Below, in pieces: positions 41,905 to 50,898 of a stretch of DNA of 64,000 nt (position 1 is its first letter; each line of letters starts with the position of its first letter). The translations under genes and the position numbers were made by a program. The stretch comes from Actinomycetospora sp. NBRC 106378 (lineage in GTDB: Bacteria; Actinomycetota; Actinomycetes; Mycobacteriales; Pseudonocardiaceae), in NCBI RefSeq assembly GCF_030269685.1, contig NZ_BSTT01000003.1, positions 186,001 through 250,000 on the forward strand, read 5' to 3'. Below the pieces are notes generated by a model, which saw only the letters and a list, made by a program, of their open reading frames with translations, ran no database searches and was not told where the DNA came from.

Positions 41905-43166
41905 ACCACGTGGACGGCTTCGAGCACATCGAGCGGGCCATCGAGGACATCGCCGCGGGCAAGGCCGTCGTCGTGGTCGACGACGAGGACCGCGAGAACG
42001 AGGGCGACCTGATCTTCGCCGCGCAGATGGCGACGCCGGAGCTCGTGTCGTTCATGGTGCGCTACACCTCGGGCTACATCTGCGTACCGCTGACCGGCGA
42101 CGCGTGCGACCGCCTCGACCTGCCCCCGGCCCACTCCATCAACCAGGACCGGCACGGCACGGCCTACACCGTGTCCGTGGACGCCCGCGAGGGCATCGGC
42201 ACCGGGATCTCGGGCGCCGACCGGGCGCGGACCATCCGGGTCCTCGCGAACCCCGAGTCGGCCGCCACGGACCTCTCCCGCCCCGGTCACGTCGTCCCGC
42301 TGCGGGCCCGCGAGGGCGGCGTGCTGCGCCGCCCCGGCCACACCGAGGCCGCGGTCGACCTCGCCCGCCTCGCCGGGCTCGAGCCCGCCGGCGCGATCTG
42401 CGAGATCGTCTCCCAGAAGGACGACGGCGAGATGGCGCGCTACGAGGAGCTCGCGGTCTTCGCCGACGAGCACGACCTCGCGCTCATCACGATCAAGGAC
42501 CTCATCGCCTACCGGCGCCGGTCCGAGAAGCAGGTCGCCCAGGTCGCGCACGCGCACCTGCCCACCGTGCACGGCGAGTTCGAGGCCTACGGCTACGACT
42601 CGCTGCTCGACGGCATCGAGCACCTCGCCCTGGTCTACGGCGACCTCGGCGACGGCGAGGACGTGCTGGTCCGCGTGCACTCCGAGTGCCTGACCGGCGA
42701 CGTGCTCGGGTCCCGCCGCTGCGACTGCGGCCCCCAGCTCGACGCGGCGATGGCCGCGGTCGCCGCCGAGGGTCGCGGGGTGGTCCTCTACGTGCGCGGC
42801 CACGAGGGCCGGGGGATCGGGCTGATCCACAAGCTGCAGGCCTACCAGCTGCAGGACGCCGGGGCGGACACCGTCGACGCGAACCTCGCGCTCGGCATGC
42901 CCGCCGACGCCCGCGACTACGGCACGGGCGCCCAGATCCTCGCCGACCTCGGCATCAAGAGCATGCGCCTGCTGACGAACAACCCGGAGAAGCGGGCGGG
43001 GCTCGAGGGCTACGGCCTGCAGATCCTCGACCGGGTCGCCCTCCCGCTGCGCGCCACGCCGGAGAACCTGCGCTACCTGCGCACCAAGCGCGACCGCATG
43101 GGCCACGACCTCGAGGGGCTGGACGTGTACGAGGCCGGTCTGGCGAGCAGCGAGTCCGGCGCATGA
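41901..43166 (+). CDS. ribBA: Bifunctional 3,4-dihydroxy-2-butanone-4-phosphate synthase / GTP cyclohydrolase II
   Basis: A 421-residue fusion supplying both riboflavin precursors. The N-terminal RibB domain shows [20 protein letters not shown], the acidic metal loop, [16 protein letters not shown] and [10 protein letters not shown]. The C-terminal GTP cyclohydrolase II domain has [20 protein letters not shown] with the zinc cysteines, [13 protein letters not shown], and [10 protein letters not shown]. Length and domain order are standard. Overlaps ribE and ribH by 4 bp each. Confidence 0.96.
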   Translation: MNHVDGFEHIERAIEDIAAGKAVVVVDDEDRENEGDLIFAAQMATPELVSFMVRYTSGYICVPLTGDACDRLDLPPAHSINQDRHGTAYTVSVDAREGIGTGISGADRARTIRVLANPESAATDLSRPGHVVPLRAREGGVLRRPGHTEAAVDLARLAGLEPAGAICEIVSQKDDGEMARYEELAVFADEHDLALITIKDLIAYRRRSEKQVAQVAHAHLPTVHGEFEAYGYDSLLDGIEHLALVYGDLGDGEDVLVRVHSECLTGDVLGSRRCDCGPQLDAAMAAVAAEGRGVVLYVRGHEGRGIGLIHKLQAYQLQDAGADTVDANLALGMPADARDYGTGAQILADLGIKSMRLLTNNPEKRAGLEGYGLQILDRVALPLRATPENLRYLRTKRDRMGHDLEGLDVYEAGLASSESGA

Positions 43167-43669
43167 GCACCCAGGGACGCCCGGAGATCGCGGTCCCCGA
43201 CGCGACCGGCCTGCGGCTGGGCATCGCCGCCACCCGGTGGAACGCCGAGATCGTCGAGACGATGCTGGAGCGGGCGTTGCTCGCCGCCGAGCGCGGCAAC
43301 GTCGAGCACCCCACGGTCGTGCGCGTCGCCGGGGCGATGGAGTTGCCCGTGGTGTGCCAGGCGCTCGCCGCCGGCCACGACGCCGTCGTCGGGCTCGGCG
43401 TGGTCATCCGTGGCGCCACCCCCCACTTCGACTACGTCTGCGACGCGGTGACGGCGGGGCTGCTGCGGGTCGGGCTCGACGAGCGCACGCCGGTCGGCAA
43501 CGGGGTCCTGACGACGGAGGACCTCGACCAGGCCTGGGAGCGCGCGGGCACCCCGCAGTCCACCGAGGACAAGGGCTTCGAGGCGGTCGTCGCCGCCCTG
43601 GACGCGGCGCTGACGGTGCAGGGACTGCGCGACGGGGCGCACCGCGCGCCGGTCCGGTTCGCCCGATGA
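43163..43669 (+). CDS. ribH: 6,7-dimethyl-8-ribityllumazine synthase
   Basis: A 168-residue lumazine synthase, subunit of an icosahedral or pentameric shell, condensing 5-amino-6-ribitylaminouracil with dihydroxybutanone phosphate. Seen: [53 protein letters not shown] with the catalytic histidine, and [20 protein letters not shown]. Overlaps ribBA and the PH-domain gene by 4 bp each. Confidence 0.95.
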   Translation: MSTQGRPEIAVPDATGLRLGIAATRWNAEIVETMLERALLAAERGNVEHPTVVRVAGAMELPVVCQALAAGHDAVVGLGVVIRGATPHFDYVCDAVTAGLLRVGLDERTPVGNGVLTTEDLDQAWERAGTPQSTEDKGFEAVVAALDAALTVQGLRDGAHRAPVRFAR

Positions 43670-44148
43670 GTGCCGACTCGCCGGTCGTCGTCCCGCCGGA
43701 GGGCCTGGAGCTCGGCCCCGTCGAGCTGGAGGTCCGCCCGCGCCGGATCCGCTGGGTCGCGTGGGTGCTCGCCGTCCTGCTGTTCGCGTTCTTCGCCACC
43801 GGCGCCCTGCTGGTCTACGTCCAGTCCGCGGGCTTCAACTTCCGCCCCGCCGACCAGGTCGCGATGGTGGTCCTCGGGGCGATCCTCGCGGGCTGCGCGC
43901 TGCTGTTCACCCGGCCCCGCCTCCGGGCGGGCTCCGGCGGGGTCGAGGTCCGCGCGACGATCCTCACGCGGCGCGTCGCGTGGGACGACGTCGTCGGCGT
44001 CAGCTTCCCCGACGGCGCCCAGTTCGCCCGGATCGACCTGCCCGACGACGAGTACCTCGTGGTCTCCGCGATCCAGGCCGTCGACCGGGAGCACGCCGTG
44101 CAGGCGGTCCGGCGACTGCGGGAGCTGCGCGCGAAGTACGACGGATGA
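43666..44148 (+). CDS. Membrane protein with bacterial PH-like domain
   Basis: A 160-residue protein. Two transmembrane helices (about 28-50, RWVAWVLAVLLFAFFATGAL; about 65-83, VAMVVLGAILAGCALLFT) are followed by a short PH-like beta domain (GGVEVRATILTRRVAWDDVVGVSFPDGAQFARIDLPDDEYLVV) and a helix (VDREHAVQAVRRLRELRAKY). A PH-domain gene after ribH is conserved in actinobacteria. Function unknown. Coupled to ribH and pyrD by 4-bp overlaps. Confidence 0.78.
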   Translation: MSADSPVVVPPEGLELGPVELEVRPRRIRWVAWVLAVLLFAFFATGALLVYVQSAGFNFRPADQVAMVVLGAILAGCALLFTRPRLRAGSGGVEVRATILTRRVAWDDVVGVSFPDGAQFARIDLPDDEYLVVSAIQAVDREHAVQAVRRLRELRAKYDG

Positions 44149-45170
44149 CCCTCTACGAGAACCTGTTCCGCCACGTCGCCGTCCGCGTCCCCGCCGAGCG
44201 GACCCACCGCATCGGACTCCGCGCCCTCGCCGCGGCGACCCCCGTGATCCCCGAGCGCACGCCCGATCCGTCGCTGGCCGTCACCGCCATGGGGCTGGAG
44301 TTCCCGTCGCCGCTCGGGGTGGCCGCGGGCTACGACAAGGACGCCGAGGGCGTGCGTGGGCTCGCCCGCCTCGGCTTCGGCGCCGTCGAGATCGGCACCG
44401 TCACCGCCCGCCCGCAGCCGGGCAACCCCCGTCCGCGGCTCTTCCGTCTCCCCGACGACCGCGCCCTGGTCAACCGCATGGGCTTCAACAACGCCGGCGC
44501 CGACGTCGTGGCGGAGCGGCTCGCCGCCCTGCGGGCCGCAGGTCCCCTGGGGACCGTCCTCGGGGTCAACATCGGCAAGTCCAAGGCCGCGTCCGGCCCG
44601 GAGCGGACGGTCGCCGACTACCGCTACTCGGCCCGCACCCTCGGCCCCCACGCCGACTACGTCGTCGTCAACGTCTCCTCCCCGAACACGCCGGGGCTGC
44701 GGGACCTCCAGGGGGTGGACGCCCTCGAGCCGCTGCTCACCGCCGTCCGCGACGAGATCGGCGCCACGCCGCTGCTGGTCAAGATCACCGCCGATCTCGA
44801 CGGCGCCGGTGTCGACGCGGTCGCCGACCTCGCGGTCGCCGCCGGCCTCGACGGCATCGTCGCCACCAACACCACCGTGGCACGCACGGGTCTGGTCACC
44901 GACCCCGCCGTCGTCGACGCCGCGGGCGCCGGCGGCCTGTCCGGCGCCCCACTGGTCGAGCCCGCGCGCGCGATCCTCGACCGCCTCGTGGCCCGCGTCG
45001 GTGGCCGCCTGACGATCGTCTCCGTCGGCGGGATCGCCGACGCCGCGGAGGCCCGCCGGCGCCTCGAGGCCGGGGCGACGCTCGTGCAGTCCTACACCGG
45101 CTTCGTCTACGGCGGCCCGGCCTGGCCGTCCCGCGTGAACGCCGAACTCGCCCGGTCGCCGCACCCCTGA
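44145..45170 (+). CDS. pyrD: Dihydroorotate dehydrogenase (quinone), class 2
   Basis: A 341-residue FMN enzyme oxidising dihydroorotate, coupled to the menaquinone pool. The N-terminal helix that contacts the membrane (MTLYENLFRHVAVRVPAERTHR) defines class 2. Seen: GVAAGYDKDAEGVRGLARLG, VEIGTVTARPQPGNPRPR, the catalytic serine in VVNVSSPNTPGLRDLQ, and IVSVGGIADAAEARRRLEAGA. It is separated from the pyr operon by 15 kb. Array A begins about 40 bp after its stop. Confidence 0.95.
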   Translation: MTLYENLFRHVAVRVPAERTHRIGLRALAAATPVIPERTPDPSLAVTAMGLEFPSPLGVAAGYDKDAEGVRGLARLGFGAVEIGTVTARPQPGNPRPRLFRLPDDRALVNRMGFNNAGADVVAERLAALRAAGPLGTVLGVNIGKSKAASGPERTVADYRYSARTLGPHADYVVVNVSSPNTPGLRDLQGVDALEPLLTAVRDEIGATPLLVKITADLDGAGVDAVADLAVAAGLDGIVATNTTVARTGLVTDPAVVDAAGAGGLSGAPLVEPARAILDRLVARVGGRLTIVSVGGIADAAEARRRLEAGATLVQSYTGFVYGGPAWPSRVNAELARSPHP

Positions 45171-45208
45171 CTCCACAACCTCGGGCACGGCACGGCACGG
45201 TCCTGCTG

Positions 45209-45552
45209 ACTTCTCCGCGTGGCGCACACACTCCGGCCGGGCCGCGACACCCTTCCGTGGACTCCAGCGCGTCAAGCACACACCGGCCCGTCCTCGGCGC
45301 AGTCGTGGTGATCCCGACGCGTCGCGCACACTTCCCGCGGGTCCTCGGCACGCTTCTGGGGACTCCAGCGCGTCGCGCACACATCGCGGGTTCCGTCCGC
45401 ATGGCCTGCGCGCGGCGCCGCCGATGTGTGCGCGACGCGCAGGGATCGGTGCCACCGAGCGCTCGGGGCGGTGGAGTGTGTGCGCCACGCGCAGGGGTCG
45501 GCGACACCGTGCACTCCGCCCCGTCACGTGTGTGCGCCCCGCGCAGGGGTGC
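45209..45552. repeat. Array A: seven about-52-bp units with central orientation switch
   Basis: Four units have the core on the minus strand (plus-strand GCACAC at 45224, 45276, 45326, 45377) and three on the plus strand (GTGTGCG at 45426, 45478, 45530). Steps are 50-52 bp, and the outward-reading consensus is GTGTGCGNNNCGCGY. Spacers are only partly similar. The array fills most of the 592-bp pyrD-HAD gap. The 52-bp period is not a multiple of three, so the open frames across it are not genes. Confidence 0.85.
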
Positions 45553-45630
45553 TGCCAGTCCTCGGGCGTGCCGGCCTCGACGTCGAGCTCGGGCGCCCGA
45601 GACGTCCACCACCCCCACCCCACCCGCGGA

Positions 45631-45669
45631 CTGTCCACCATGTCCCCGGCACAACCTGTCCACCATGTC
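45631..45669. repeat. 14-bp direct repeat upstream of the HAD gene
   Basis: CTGTCCACCATGTC occurs at 45631-45644 and 45656-45669, 25 bp apart. It lies 94 bp before the HAD gene and may be an operator pair. Confidence 0.6.
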
Positions 45670-45762
45670 TCGGGTATTGACACGTCCCGCCGAGCAGCAA
45701 CGGGCCCGACACATGACGTCTCGTCGCGCCGACCCTCGGCCCACCCGGCACGATGGTCCGCC

Positions 45763-46455
45763 GTGACCGCCCCGCAGATCGCTCCCGCTCGTCGTCCGAA
45801 GGTCGTGCTGTTCGACCTCTTCGAGACCTGCCTGCAGCTCGAAGGCCTGCGTCCGCGGTTCGTCGCCCTCGGCCGACCGGGGCACGAGCTGGAACTGTTC
45901 TTCGCCCGCCTGCTGCACCAGGGCATGGCGATGACGCTGGCGGGCGAGGCGCCCGCGTTCCGCACCGTCGCCACCGACATGCTGCGCCGCACCAGCGGTC
46001 GGGACCTCGACGACGACCAGGTCGCCTCCGTCCTCGACGGCTTCCGCGAGCTCCCGGCGCACGACGACGTCCGCGCCGCCTTCACGCTGCTCCGCGACGC
46101 GGGGATCCCCGCCTACGGCTTCACGCACGGGTCGGCCGCGACCGCGAGTGCGGCGCTGGAGAACGCCGGCGTCCGGGACCTGCTCGCCGACGTCTTCTCC
46201 TGCGAGGAGATCGCCTCGTTCAAGCCGCCGCGCCGGGTGTACGACTTCGCGGTGCAGCGGGTGGGGGGCGAGCCGGCGCGCACCGCGCTGGTCGCGGTGC
46301 ACTCGTGGGACGTGCACGGCGCCGTCTCGGCGGGCCTGCTGGGCGGGTACTGCGAGCGTCTCGAGGGCCGGGTCCCCGACGCCGTACTCCGGCCGCACGT
46401 CGTGGCCGAGAGCCTGGACGACGTCGTCGCCGGGCTCCTCGCCCTGCCCGAGTAG
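45763..46455 (+). CDS. HAD-superfamily hydrolase, haloacid-dehalogenase type II-like
   Basis: A 230-residue HAD hydrolase. The nucleophile motif is VVLFDLFETCLQ (D18); the position two residues on is Phe, as in 2-haloacid dehalogenases and unlike DxD phosphatases. YGFTHGSAATASAAL holds the motif II threonine region, SFKPPRRVYDFAVQRVG the motif III lysine, and VAVHSWDVHGAVSAGLLGGY the motif IV acidic residue with a helical cap between. Substrate unknown. Start GTG 45763 is chosen because everything upstream is repeat sequence. First gene of the module bracketed by arrays A and B. Confidence 0.72.
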   Translation: MTAPQIAPARRPKVVLFDLFETCLQLEGLRPRFVALGRPGHELELFFARLLHQGMAMTLAGEAPAFRTVATDMLRRTSGRDLDDDQVASVLDGFRELPAHDDVRAAFTLLRDAGIPAYGFTHGSAATASAALENAGVRDLLADVFSCEEIASFKPPRRVYDFAVQRVGGEPARTALVAVHSWDVHGAVSAGLLGGYCERLEGRVPDAVLRPHVVAESLDDVVAGLLALPE

Positions 46456-46518
46456 CGCCCCGGGTACGTTCGACGACCAGCCGCGACCACCACCGCGACC
46501 CCGACGGAGGCCCCACCC

Positions 46519-46986
46519 GTGACCACCGAGCCGTCCACCACCCCGACCGGACTCACCCGTCGTCGTGCCCTGTGCGGCCTCGTCGTCGCCCTGGCCGCAC
46601 CCGCCGCGCTCGCGGCCTGCTCGTCCGGGAGCGAGGCACCCGCATCGTCCGGCGGCGCCGGTGGCGGCTCGGCGGGCACGACCACCGCCGCTCCGGCGGG
46701 CGGCACCCCCGTGTCCCGGATCCCGGTCGGCGGCGGCGTGGTCGTGGACGGCCCGAACGGGCCGGTGGTGCTCACCCAGCCCCAGGCCGGCGTCATCAAG
46801 GCCTTCGACGCGGCCTGCCCGCACCAGGGCACGACCGTCGACCCGCCCGAGGGCGGCACGATCACCTGTCCGAACCACGGCAGCCAGTTCGACGCCACGT
46901 CCGGCGCCCTGATGAAGGGCCCGGCCGAGAGCGGGCTGACCCCCGTCGCGACGACCGTCGCGAACGGGCAGGTCCAGTTCGTCTAG
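46519..46986 (+). CDS. Tat-exported Rieske [2Fe-2S] lipoprotein
   Basis: A 155-residue exported protein. The twin-arginine motif (TRRRAL, 13-18) is followed by a hydrophobic stretch and lipobox LAAC (31-34), so it should be folded with its cluster in the cytoplasm, exported by Tat and lipid-anchored outside. A Ser/Gly/Thr-rich linker (35-60) leads to a Rieske domain with AACPHQGTTV and TCPNHGSQFD, which supply the two Cys and two His cluster ligands. A small stand-alone electron carrier; partner unknown. It lies 63 bp after the HAD gene and 5 bp before the SNF2 gene. Confidence 0.88.
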   Translation: MTTEPSTTPTGLTRRRALCGLVVALAAPAALAACSSGSEAPASSGGAGGGSAGTTTAAPAGGTPVSRIPVGGGVVVDGPNGPVVLTQPQAGVIKAFDAACPHQGTTVDPPEGGTITCPNHGSQFDATSGALMKGPAESGLTPVATTVANGQVQFV

Positions 46987-46991
46987 CGACG

Positions 46992-49900
46992 ATGCTCGCG
47001 CTGCACGCCGCGTGGTCACCCGGCCGGGGGCTCTGCTTCTGGGCCGAGGATCCGGCACGCGTGGCGGGCGGCTCCCGCAGCCGGGCCCGAGGCGCCCGGC
47101 CGCACCCGTTCGCCGCGGACCACGAGCGGCTGTGGGCCGTCGCGGCCGCGCTCGGGGCCACCGGTGGTGAGGGCCAGGCCGTGCTGCACCTGCCCTCCAC
47201 CGCCGGCCCGTCCGGGGCCACGCGGGAGCCGGTGCCCTCCGACGCCGCCACCGTGTCGGCCGCGCTCGCGCCGTGGACGGTGCCGGTCCTCGAGCTGGAC
47301 GCCGGCGTCCTGCTGCGCTCCGAACCGCTGCCGGGGGAGGGCGGGGAGTTCACGGTCCTGCGGGCGCTGGGCCGGCTCGCCGCGGACCTGGTCACCCGCG
47401 GGCGGGTCCTCCCGGCCCCGGCACCCGACGACGACACGCCGCTCGGCTGGCGTCCGGTGCTGCAGGGTCCGGACCTCGTCGCCGCCGACGCCTTCGCCGC
47501 CGCGCTGCCCCCCGCCGTCCGGGCCGAGGCCCTCGACGGCCGACCGGTGGCCGACGGCGTCGGCCCCGACCCGGCGGAGCTGGTCACCGAGGCCCTGACC
47601 GCGCTCGTCGACGCCGAGGCCCGCCACCGGCTCCGGTCGGAGCCGGTCCCGCCGGCCCTGCTGCGGGCCGCCGCGACGGGCGAGCTGGAACCGGGGCTCG
47701 CCCGGTGGGAGGTCGTCGGCGCACCGCACGCCGGCCCCGCCCGCGGCACGTTCCGGCTCACCGAGATCGCGGTCGACGACCTCGGGCACGCGGTCGACGG
47801 GGAGCCCCGGTTCTGGCTGGAGTTCTCGCTGCAGTCCGCCCAGGACGCGAGCCTGCGTGTCACCGCCGAGTCGATCTGGCGCGACGCCGGGTCGCTGCGG
47901 CGCTGGCTCGACGACCCCAGCGAGATGCTGCTCGCCGAACTCGGGCGCGCCGCCACGATCTACCCCGAGCTCACCGACGCGCTGCGGGTGCCCCGGCCGA
48001 CGGGGATGGAGCTCGACCGCGCGGGCACCCACCACTTCCTGCTCCACGTCGCGGCTCCGCTCGACCGCGCCGGGTTCGGGGTCCTGCTGCCCAGCTGGTG
48101 GTCCGAGCCCGCCCGTCTGGGGATCACCGCGAACGCGACGGGTGGTGCCGGCCCCGAGGGCGTCGTCGCCCTCCGCGGGCGGCTGCGCAAGGAGGAGCTC
48201 GTCGACTTCTCGTGGAAGCTCGCGGTCGACGGCGAGACGCTCTCCGACGACGAGATGCGGGCACTGGTGCACGCCAAGGCACCGCTGGTGTTCCTGCGCG
48301 GCCGCTGGGTCGCCGTCGATCCCGACCGCCTGCGTGCCGGCCTCGAGTTCCTCGACCGCGCGCCCGCCGAGGGCACCGTCGGCGACGTCCTGACCCTGCA
48401 CTCCGCCTACCACGACGACCTGCCGCCGGAGTGGGCCGCGCCGCTGCCCGTCGAGGACGTCACGGCGGGCGGCTCGCTCGGCGCGCTGCTCTCGGGAGCC
48501 GCCGACGCCCACCTCGAACTGCTCGACGACCCGCCCGCCCTCGAGGCGACCCTGCGGCCCTACCAGCGCCGCGGGGTCTCGTGGCTCGCGTTCCTCTCCG
48601 GGCTGCGCGTCGGCGGGGTCCTCGCCGACGACATGGGCCTGGGGAAGACGCTGCAGGTCCTCGCGCTGGAGGCCCACGAGCGCGCGGACCCGCTGCCCCC
48701 GACCCTGCTCGTCGCGCCCACCTCCGTCGTCGGGAACTGGCAGCGGGAGGCGGCGCGGTTCACGCCCGGCCTGCGGGTCCTCGTGCATCACGGTGCGGGC
48801 CGGACGACGGGTGACCTCACGGCCGTCCTCGCGTCCGCGGACCTCGTCGTGACGTCCTACGGGACGCTGACCCGCGACGTCGCGGAGCTGTCCCGCCACG
48901 CCTTCCACCGGCTCGTGCTCGACGAGGCGCAGCTGGTGAAGAACAACCGGTCGCGGGCCGCGCGGGCCGTGCGCACGATCGACGCGCAGCACCGGCTGGC
49001 CCTCACCGGCACGCCGGTGGAGAACCGGCTGGCCGAGCTGTGGTCGATCATGGACGCGGTCAACCCCGGCCTGCTCGGCACCGTCACGGCGTTCCGTGAC
49101 CGCTACGCCGTGCCGATCGAACGCCACGGCCGCTCCGACGTCGCGAAGCGGCTCCAGGGTGCGGTGCGCCCGTTCCTGCTGCGGCGGGTGAAGACCGACC
49201 GGAGCGTGGTCGACGACCTGCCCGACAAGATCGAGACCGTCGAGCGGTGCGGGCTCACCGCCGAGCAGGCGTCGCTGTACCAGGTGGTGGTCGACGAGAT
49301 GACCGAGACGCTGTCGGGGCTGGAGACGGCAGGGCGCGAGGGCATCGAGCGGCGCGGGAAGGTGCTCGCGGCGCTGACGAAGCTGAAGCAGGTGTGCGAC
49401 CACCCGGCCCTGCTGCTCCACGACGGGTCCGCGCTCGCGCGACGCTCCGGCAAGCTCGCGCGGGTCGAGGAGATCGTGGCCGAGATCCTCGCGGCGGGGG
49501 AGAAGGCGCTGCTGTTCACCCAGTTCACGGAATTCGGGGACGCGCTCGCGCCGCACCTGGCGCGCCGGTTCGGGGTCGAGGTGCTGTGGCTGCACGGCGG
49601 GACCTCGCGACGTGCCCGGGACACCATGGTCGAGGCGTTCCAGGCCGACGACGGGAGCGGCCCGCCGCTGTTCCTGCTCTCGCTCAAGGCGGGCGGCACC
49701 GGGCTCACCCTGACCGCCGCCCAGCACGTGATCCACCTCGACCGCTGGTGGAACCCCGCCGTCGAGGACCAGGCCACGGACCGCGCCTTCCGGATCGGGC
49801 AGAAGCGCACGGTGCAGGTCCGCAAGCTCGTCTGCGGCGGCACCGTCGAGGAGCGGATCGACGACCTCATCGAGGGCAAGCGCGCCCTCGCCGGTCAGGT

Positions 49901-50045
49901 GATCGGTGACGGCGGCGACGACCCGGACTGGCTCACCGGCCTCTCGACCGACGAGCTCCGCCGCATGGTCGCCCTCGGACCGGGCGCGAGCACCGGCGAC
50001 GAGGACGAGGTCGACGACGAGCTGGACGACGACGATGCCGCCTAG
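46992..50045 (+). CDS. SNF2-family DEAD/DEAH helicase-like ATPase
   Basis: A 1017-residue double-stranded-DNA translocase. The first 450 residues form the SNF2 helicase-associated N-terminal domain seen in prokaryotic members. The SNF2 N-lobe follows: LADDMGLGKTLQVLAL (Walker A, about 545-560), APTSVVGNWQREAARF, LVLDEAQLVKNNRSRAARA (DEAQ box, about 640-655) and ALTGTPVENRLAELWS. The C-lobe has LFTQFTEFGDAL, LSLKAGGTGLTLTAAQHVI and HLDRWWNPAVEDQA, then TDRAFRIGQ. It has an acidic Asp/Glu tail. The start ATG 46992 overlaps nothing and lies 5 bp after the Rieske gene; the last 11 bp overlap the SWIM gene. Probable DNA repair or chromatin-remodelling-like role. Confidence 0.92.
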   Translation: MLALHAAWSPGRGLCFWAEDPARVAGGSRSRARGARPHPFAADHERLWAVAAALGATGGEGQAVLHLPSTAGPSGATREPVPSDAATVSAALAPWTVPVLELDAGVLLRSEPLPGEGGEFTVLRALGRLAADLVTRGRVLPAPAPDDDTPLGWRPVLQGPDLVAADAFAAALPPAVRAEALDGRPVADGVGPDPAELVTEALTALVDAEARHRLRSEPVPPALLRAAATGELEPGLARWEVVGAPHAGPARGTFRLTEIAVDDLGHAVDGEPRFWLEFSLQSAQDASLRVTAESIWRDAGSLRRWLDDPSEMLLAELGRAATIYPELTDALRVPRPTGMELDRAGTHHFLLHVAAPLDRAGFGVLLPSWWSEPARLGITANATGGAGPEGVVALRGRLRKEELVDFSWKLAVDGETLSDDEMRALVHAKAPLVFLRGRWVAVDPDRLRAGLEFLDRAPAEGTVGDVLTLHSAYHDDLPPEWAAPLPVEDVTAGGSLGALLSGAADAHLELLDDPPALEATLRPYQRRGVSWLAFLSGLRVGGVLADDMGLGKTLQVLALEAHERADPLPPTLLVAPTSVVGNWQREAARFTPGLRVLVHHGAGRTTGDLTAVLASADLVVTSYGTLTRDVAELSRHAFHRLVLDEAQLVKNNRSRAARAVRTIDAQHRLALTGTPVENRLAELWSIMDAVNPGLLGTVTAFRDRYAVPIERHGRSDVAKRLQGAVRPFLLRRVKTDRSVVDDLPDKIETVERCGLTAEQASLYQVVVDEMTETLSGLETAGREGIERRGKVLAALTKLKQVCDHPALLLHDGSALARRSGKLARVEEIVAEILAAGEKALLFTQFTEFGDALAPHLARRFGVEVLWLHGGTSRRARDTMVEAFQADDGSGPPLFLLSLKAGGTGLTLTAAQHVIHLDRWWNPAVEDQATDRAFRIGQKRTVQVRKLVCGGTVEERIDDLIEGKRALAGQVIGDGGDDPDWLTGLSTDELRRMVALGPGASTGDEDEVDDELDDDDAA

Positions 50046-50880
50046 ACGCCGCCGGCCGACGGAGCCGTTCCGGGAGAAGTTCCCCGAGCCGGGGCCCGAC
50101 CGGTTCGAGGGCTACGGGAAACGGATCGCCGTCGAGGACGGGATCGCCGCGAGGAGCCGCCGTGGCGCGATCGGGGAGTCCTGGTGGTCGGGCCGCTTCC
50201 TCGCGGTCCTGGAGAAGCTCGGGGTCGGTGGCCGCCTGGACCGCGGGAAGACCTACGCCCGGGCCGGGCAGGTGGTCGACCTCGCGATCGACCCCGGTGA
50301 GGTCGTCGCGACCGTGCAGGGCTCCCGGTCCGAGCCCTACCGCGCACGGATCGGCATCACGACGTTCGCCGACGAGGCCTGGGAGGCGGTCGAGGGGGCG
50401 TTCGCCGCCGACTCCTGGTACGCCGCCTCCCTGCTCGGCGGCACGGTTCCCGACGACCTCGAGGAGGTCTTCGCCCGCGTCGGACTCTCGCTCTTCCCGA
50501 CGGGGGCCCGCGAGATGCCGATGGACTGCTCCTGCCCGGACTGGTCGGTGCCGTGCAAGCACCTCGCGGCCGTCGCCTACCTCGTCGCGGAGCGCTTCGA
50601 CGACGACCCGTTCCTCATCCTGCGCTGGCGTGGACGCGACCGGACGACCCTGCTCGCGGGCATCCGCGAGCGGCGCGACGACACCGGCCCCGCCGTCACG
50701 CCGCTGGCGCAGGTGGTCGACCGCTTCTGGTCCGCCGGCGGTCCGCTGCCCGACCTCGGGCGACCCGTCCCGGGCAACTCCGAGGAGCTGCTCGACCAGA
50801 TGCCGCCGCTGGGCGTGGCCGTCGACGGCACCGACGCCCGCGAGGCGCTCCGACCGTTCTACCGGCGATTCGGGTTGTGA
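50035..50880 (+). CDS. SWIM zinc-finger protein
   Basis: A 281-residue protein. The zinc-binding SWIM motif (CxCxnCxH) reads MDCSCPDWSVPCKHLAAVAY (about 163-182). The N-terminal half (REKFPEPGPDRFEGYGKRI.. GESWWSGRFLAVLEKLG) is typical of SWIM proteins encoded next to SNF2 helicases. It overlaps the SNF2 gene by 11 bp, implying coupled translation and joint function, probably as a DNA- or protein-binding partner of the ATPase. Pairing of these two families is widespread in actinobacteria, but their role is not established. Confidence 0.85.
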   Translation: MPPRRRRPTEPFREKFPEPGPDRFEGYGKRIAVEDGIAARSRRGAIGESWWSGRFLAVLEKLGVGGRLDRGKTYARAGQVVDLAIDPGEVVATVQGSRSEPYRARIGITTFADEAWEAVEGAFAADSWYAASLLGGTVPDDLEEVFARVGLSLFPTGAREMPMDCSCPDWSVPCKHLAAVAYLVAERFDDDPFLILRWRGRDRTTLLAGIRERRDDTGPAVTPLAQVVDRFWSAGGPLPDLGRPVPGNSEELLDQMPPLGVAVDGTDAREALRPFYRRFGL

Positions 50881-50885
50881 CGCGG

Positions 50886-50891
50886 TAGAAC
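50886..50891 (+). promoter_or_regulatory. Candidate -10 box of the PIG-L deacetylase gene
   Basis: TAGAAC ends 7 nt before the GTG at 50899, predicting separate, leaderless transcription even though the gap after the SWIM gene is only 18 bp. Confidence 0.35.
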
Positions 50892-50898
50892 GGAGCCC

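Noticed and set aside
45171-45762. A gene between pyrD and the HAD hydrolase
   Set aside because: Open frames consist of repeat-derived peptides only and lack a plausible start.
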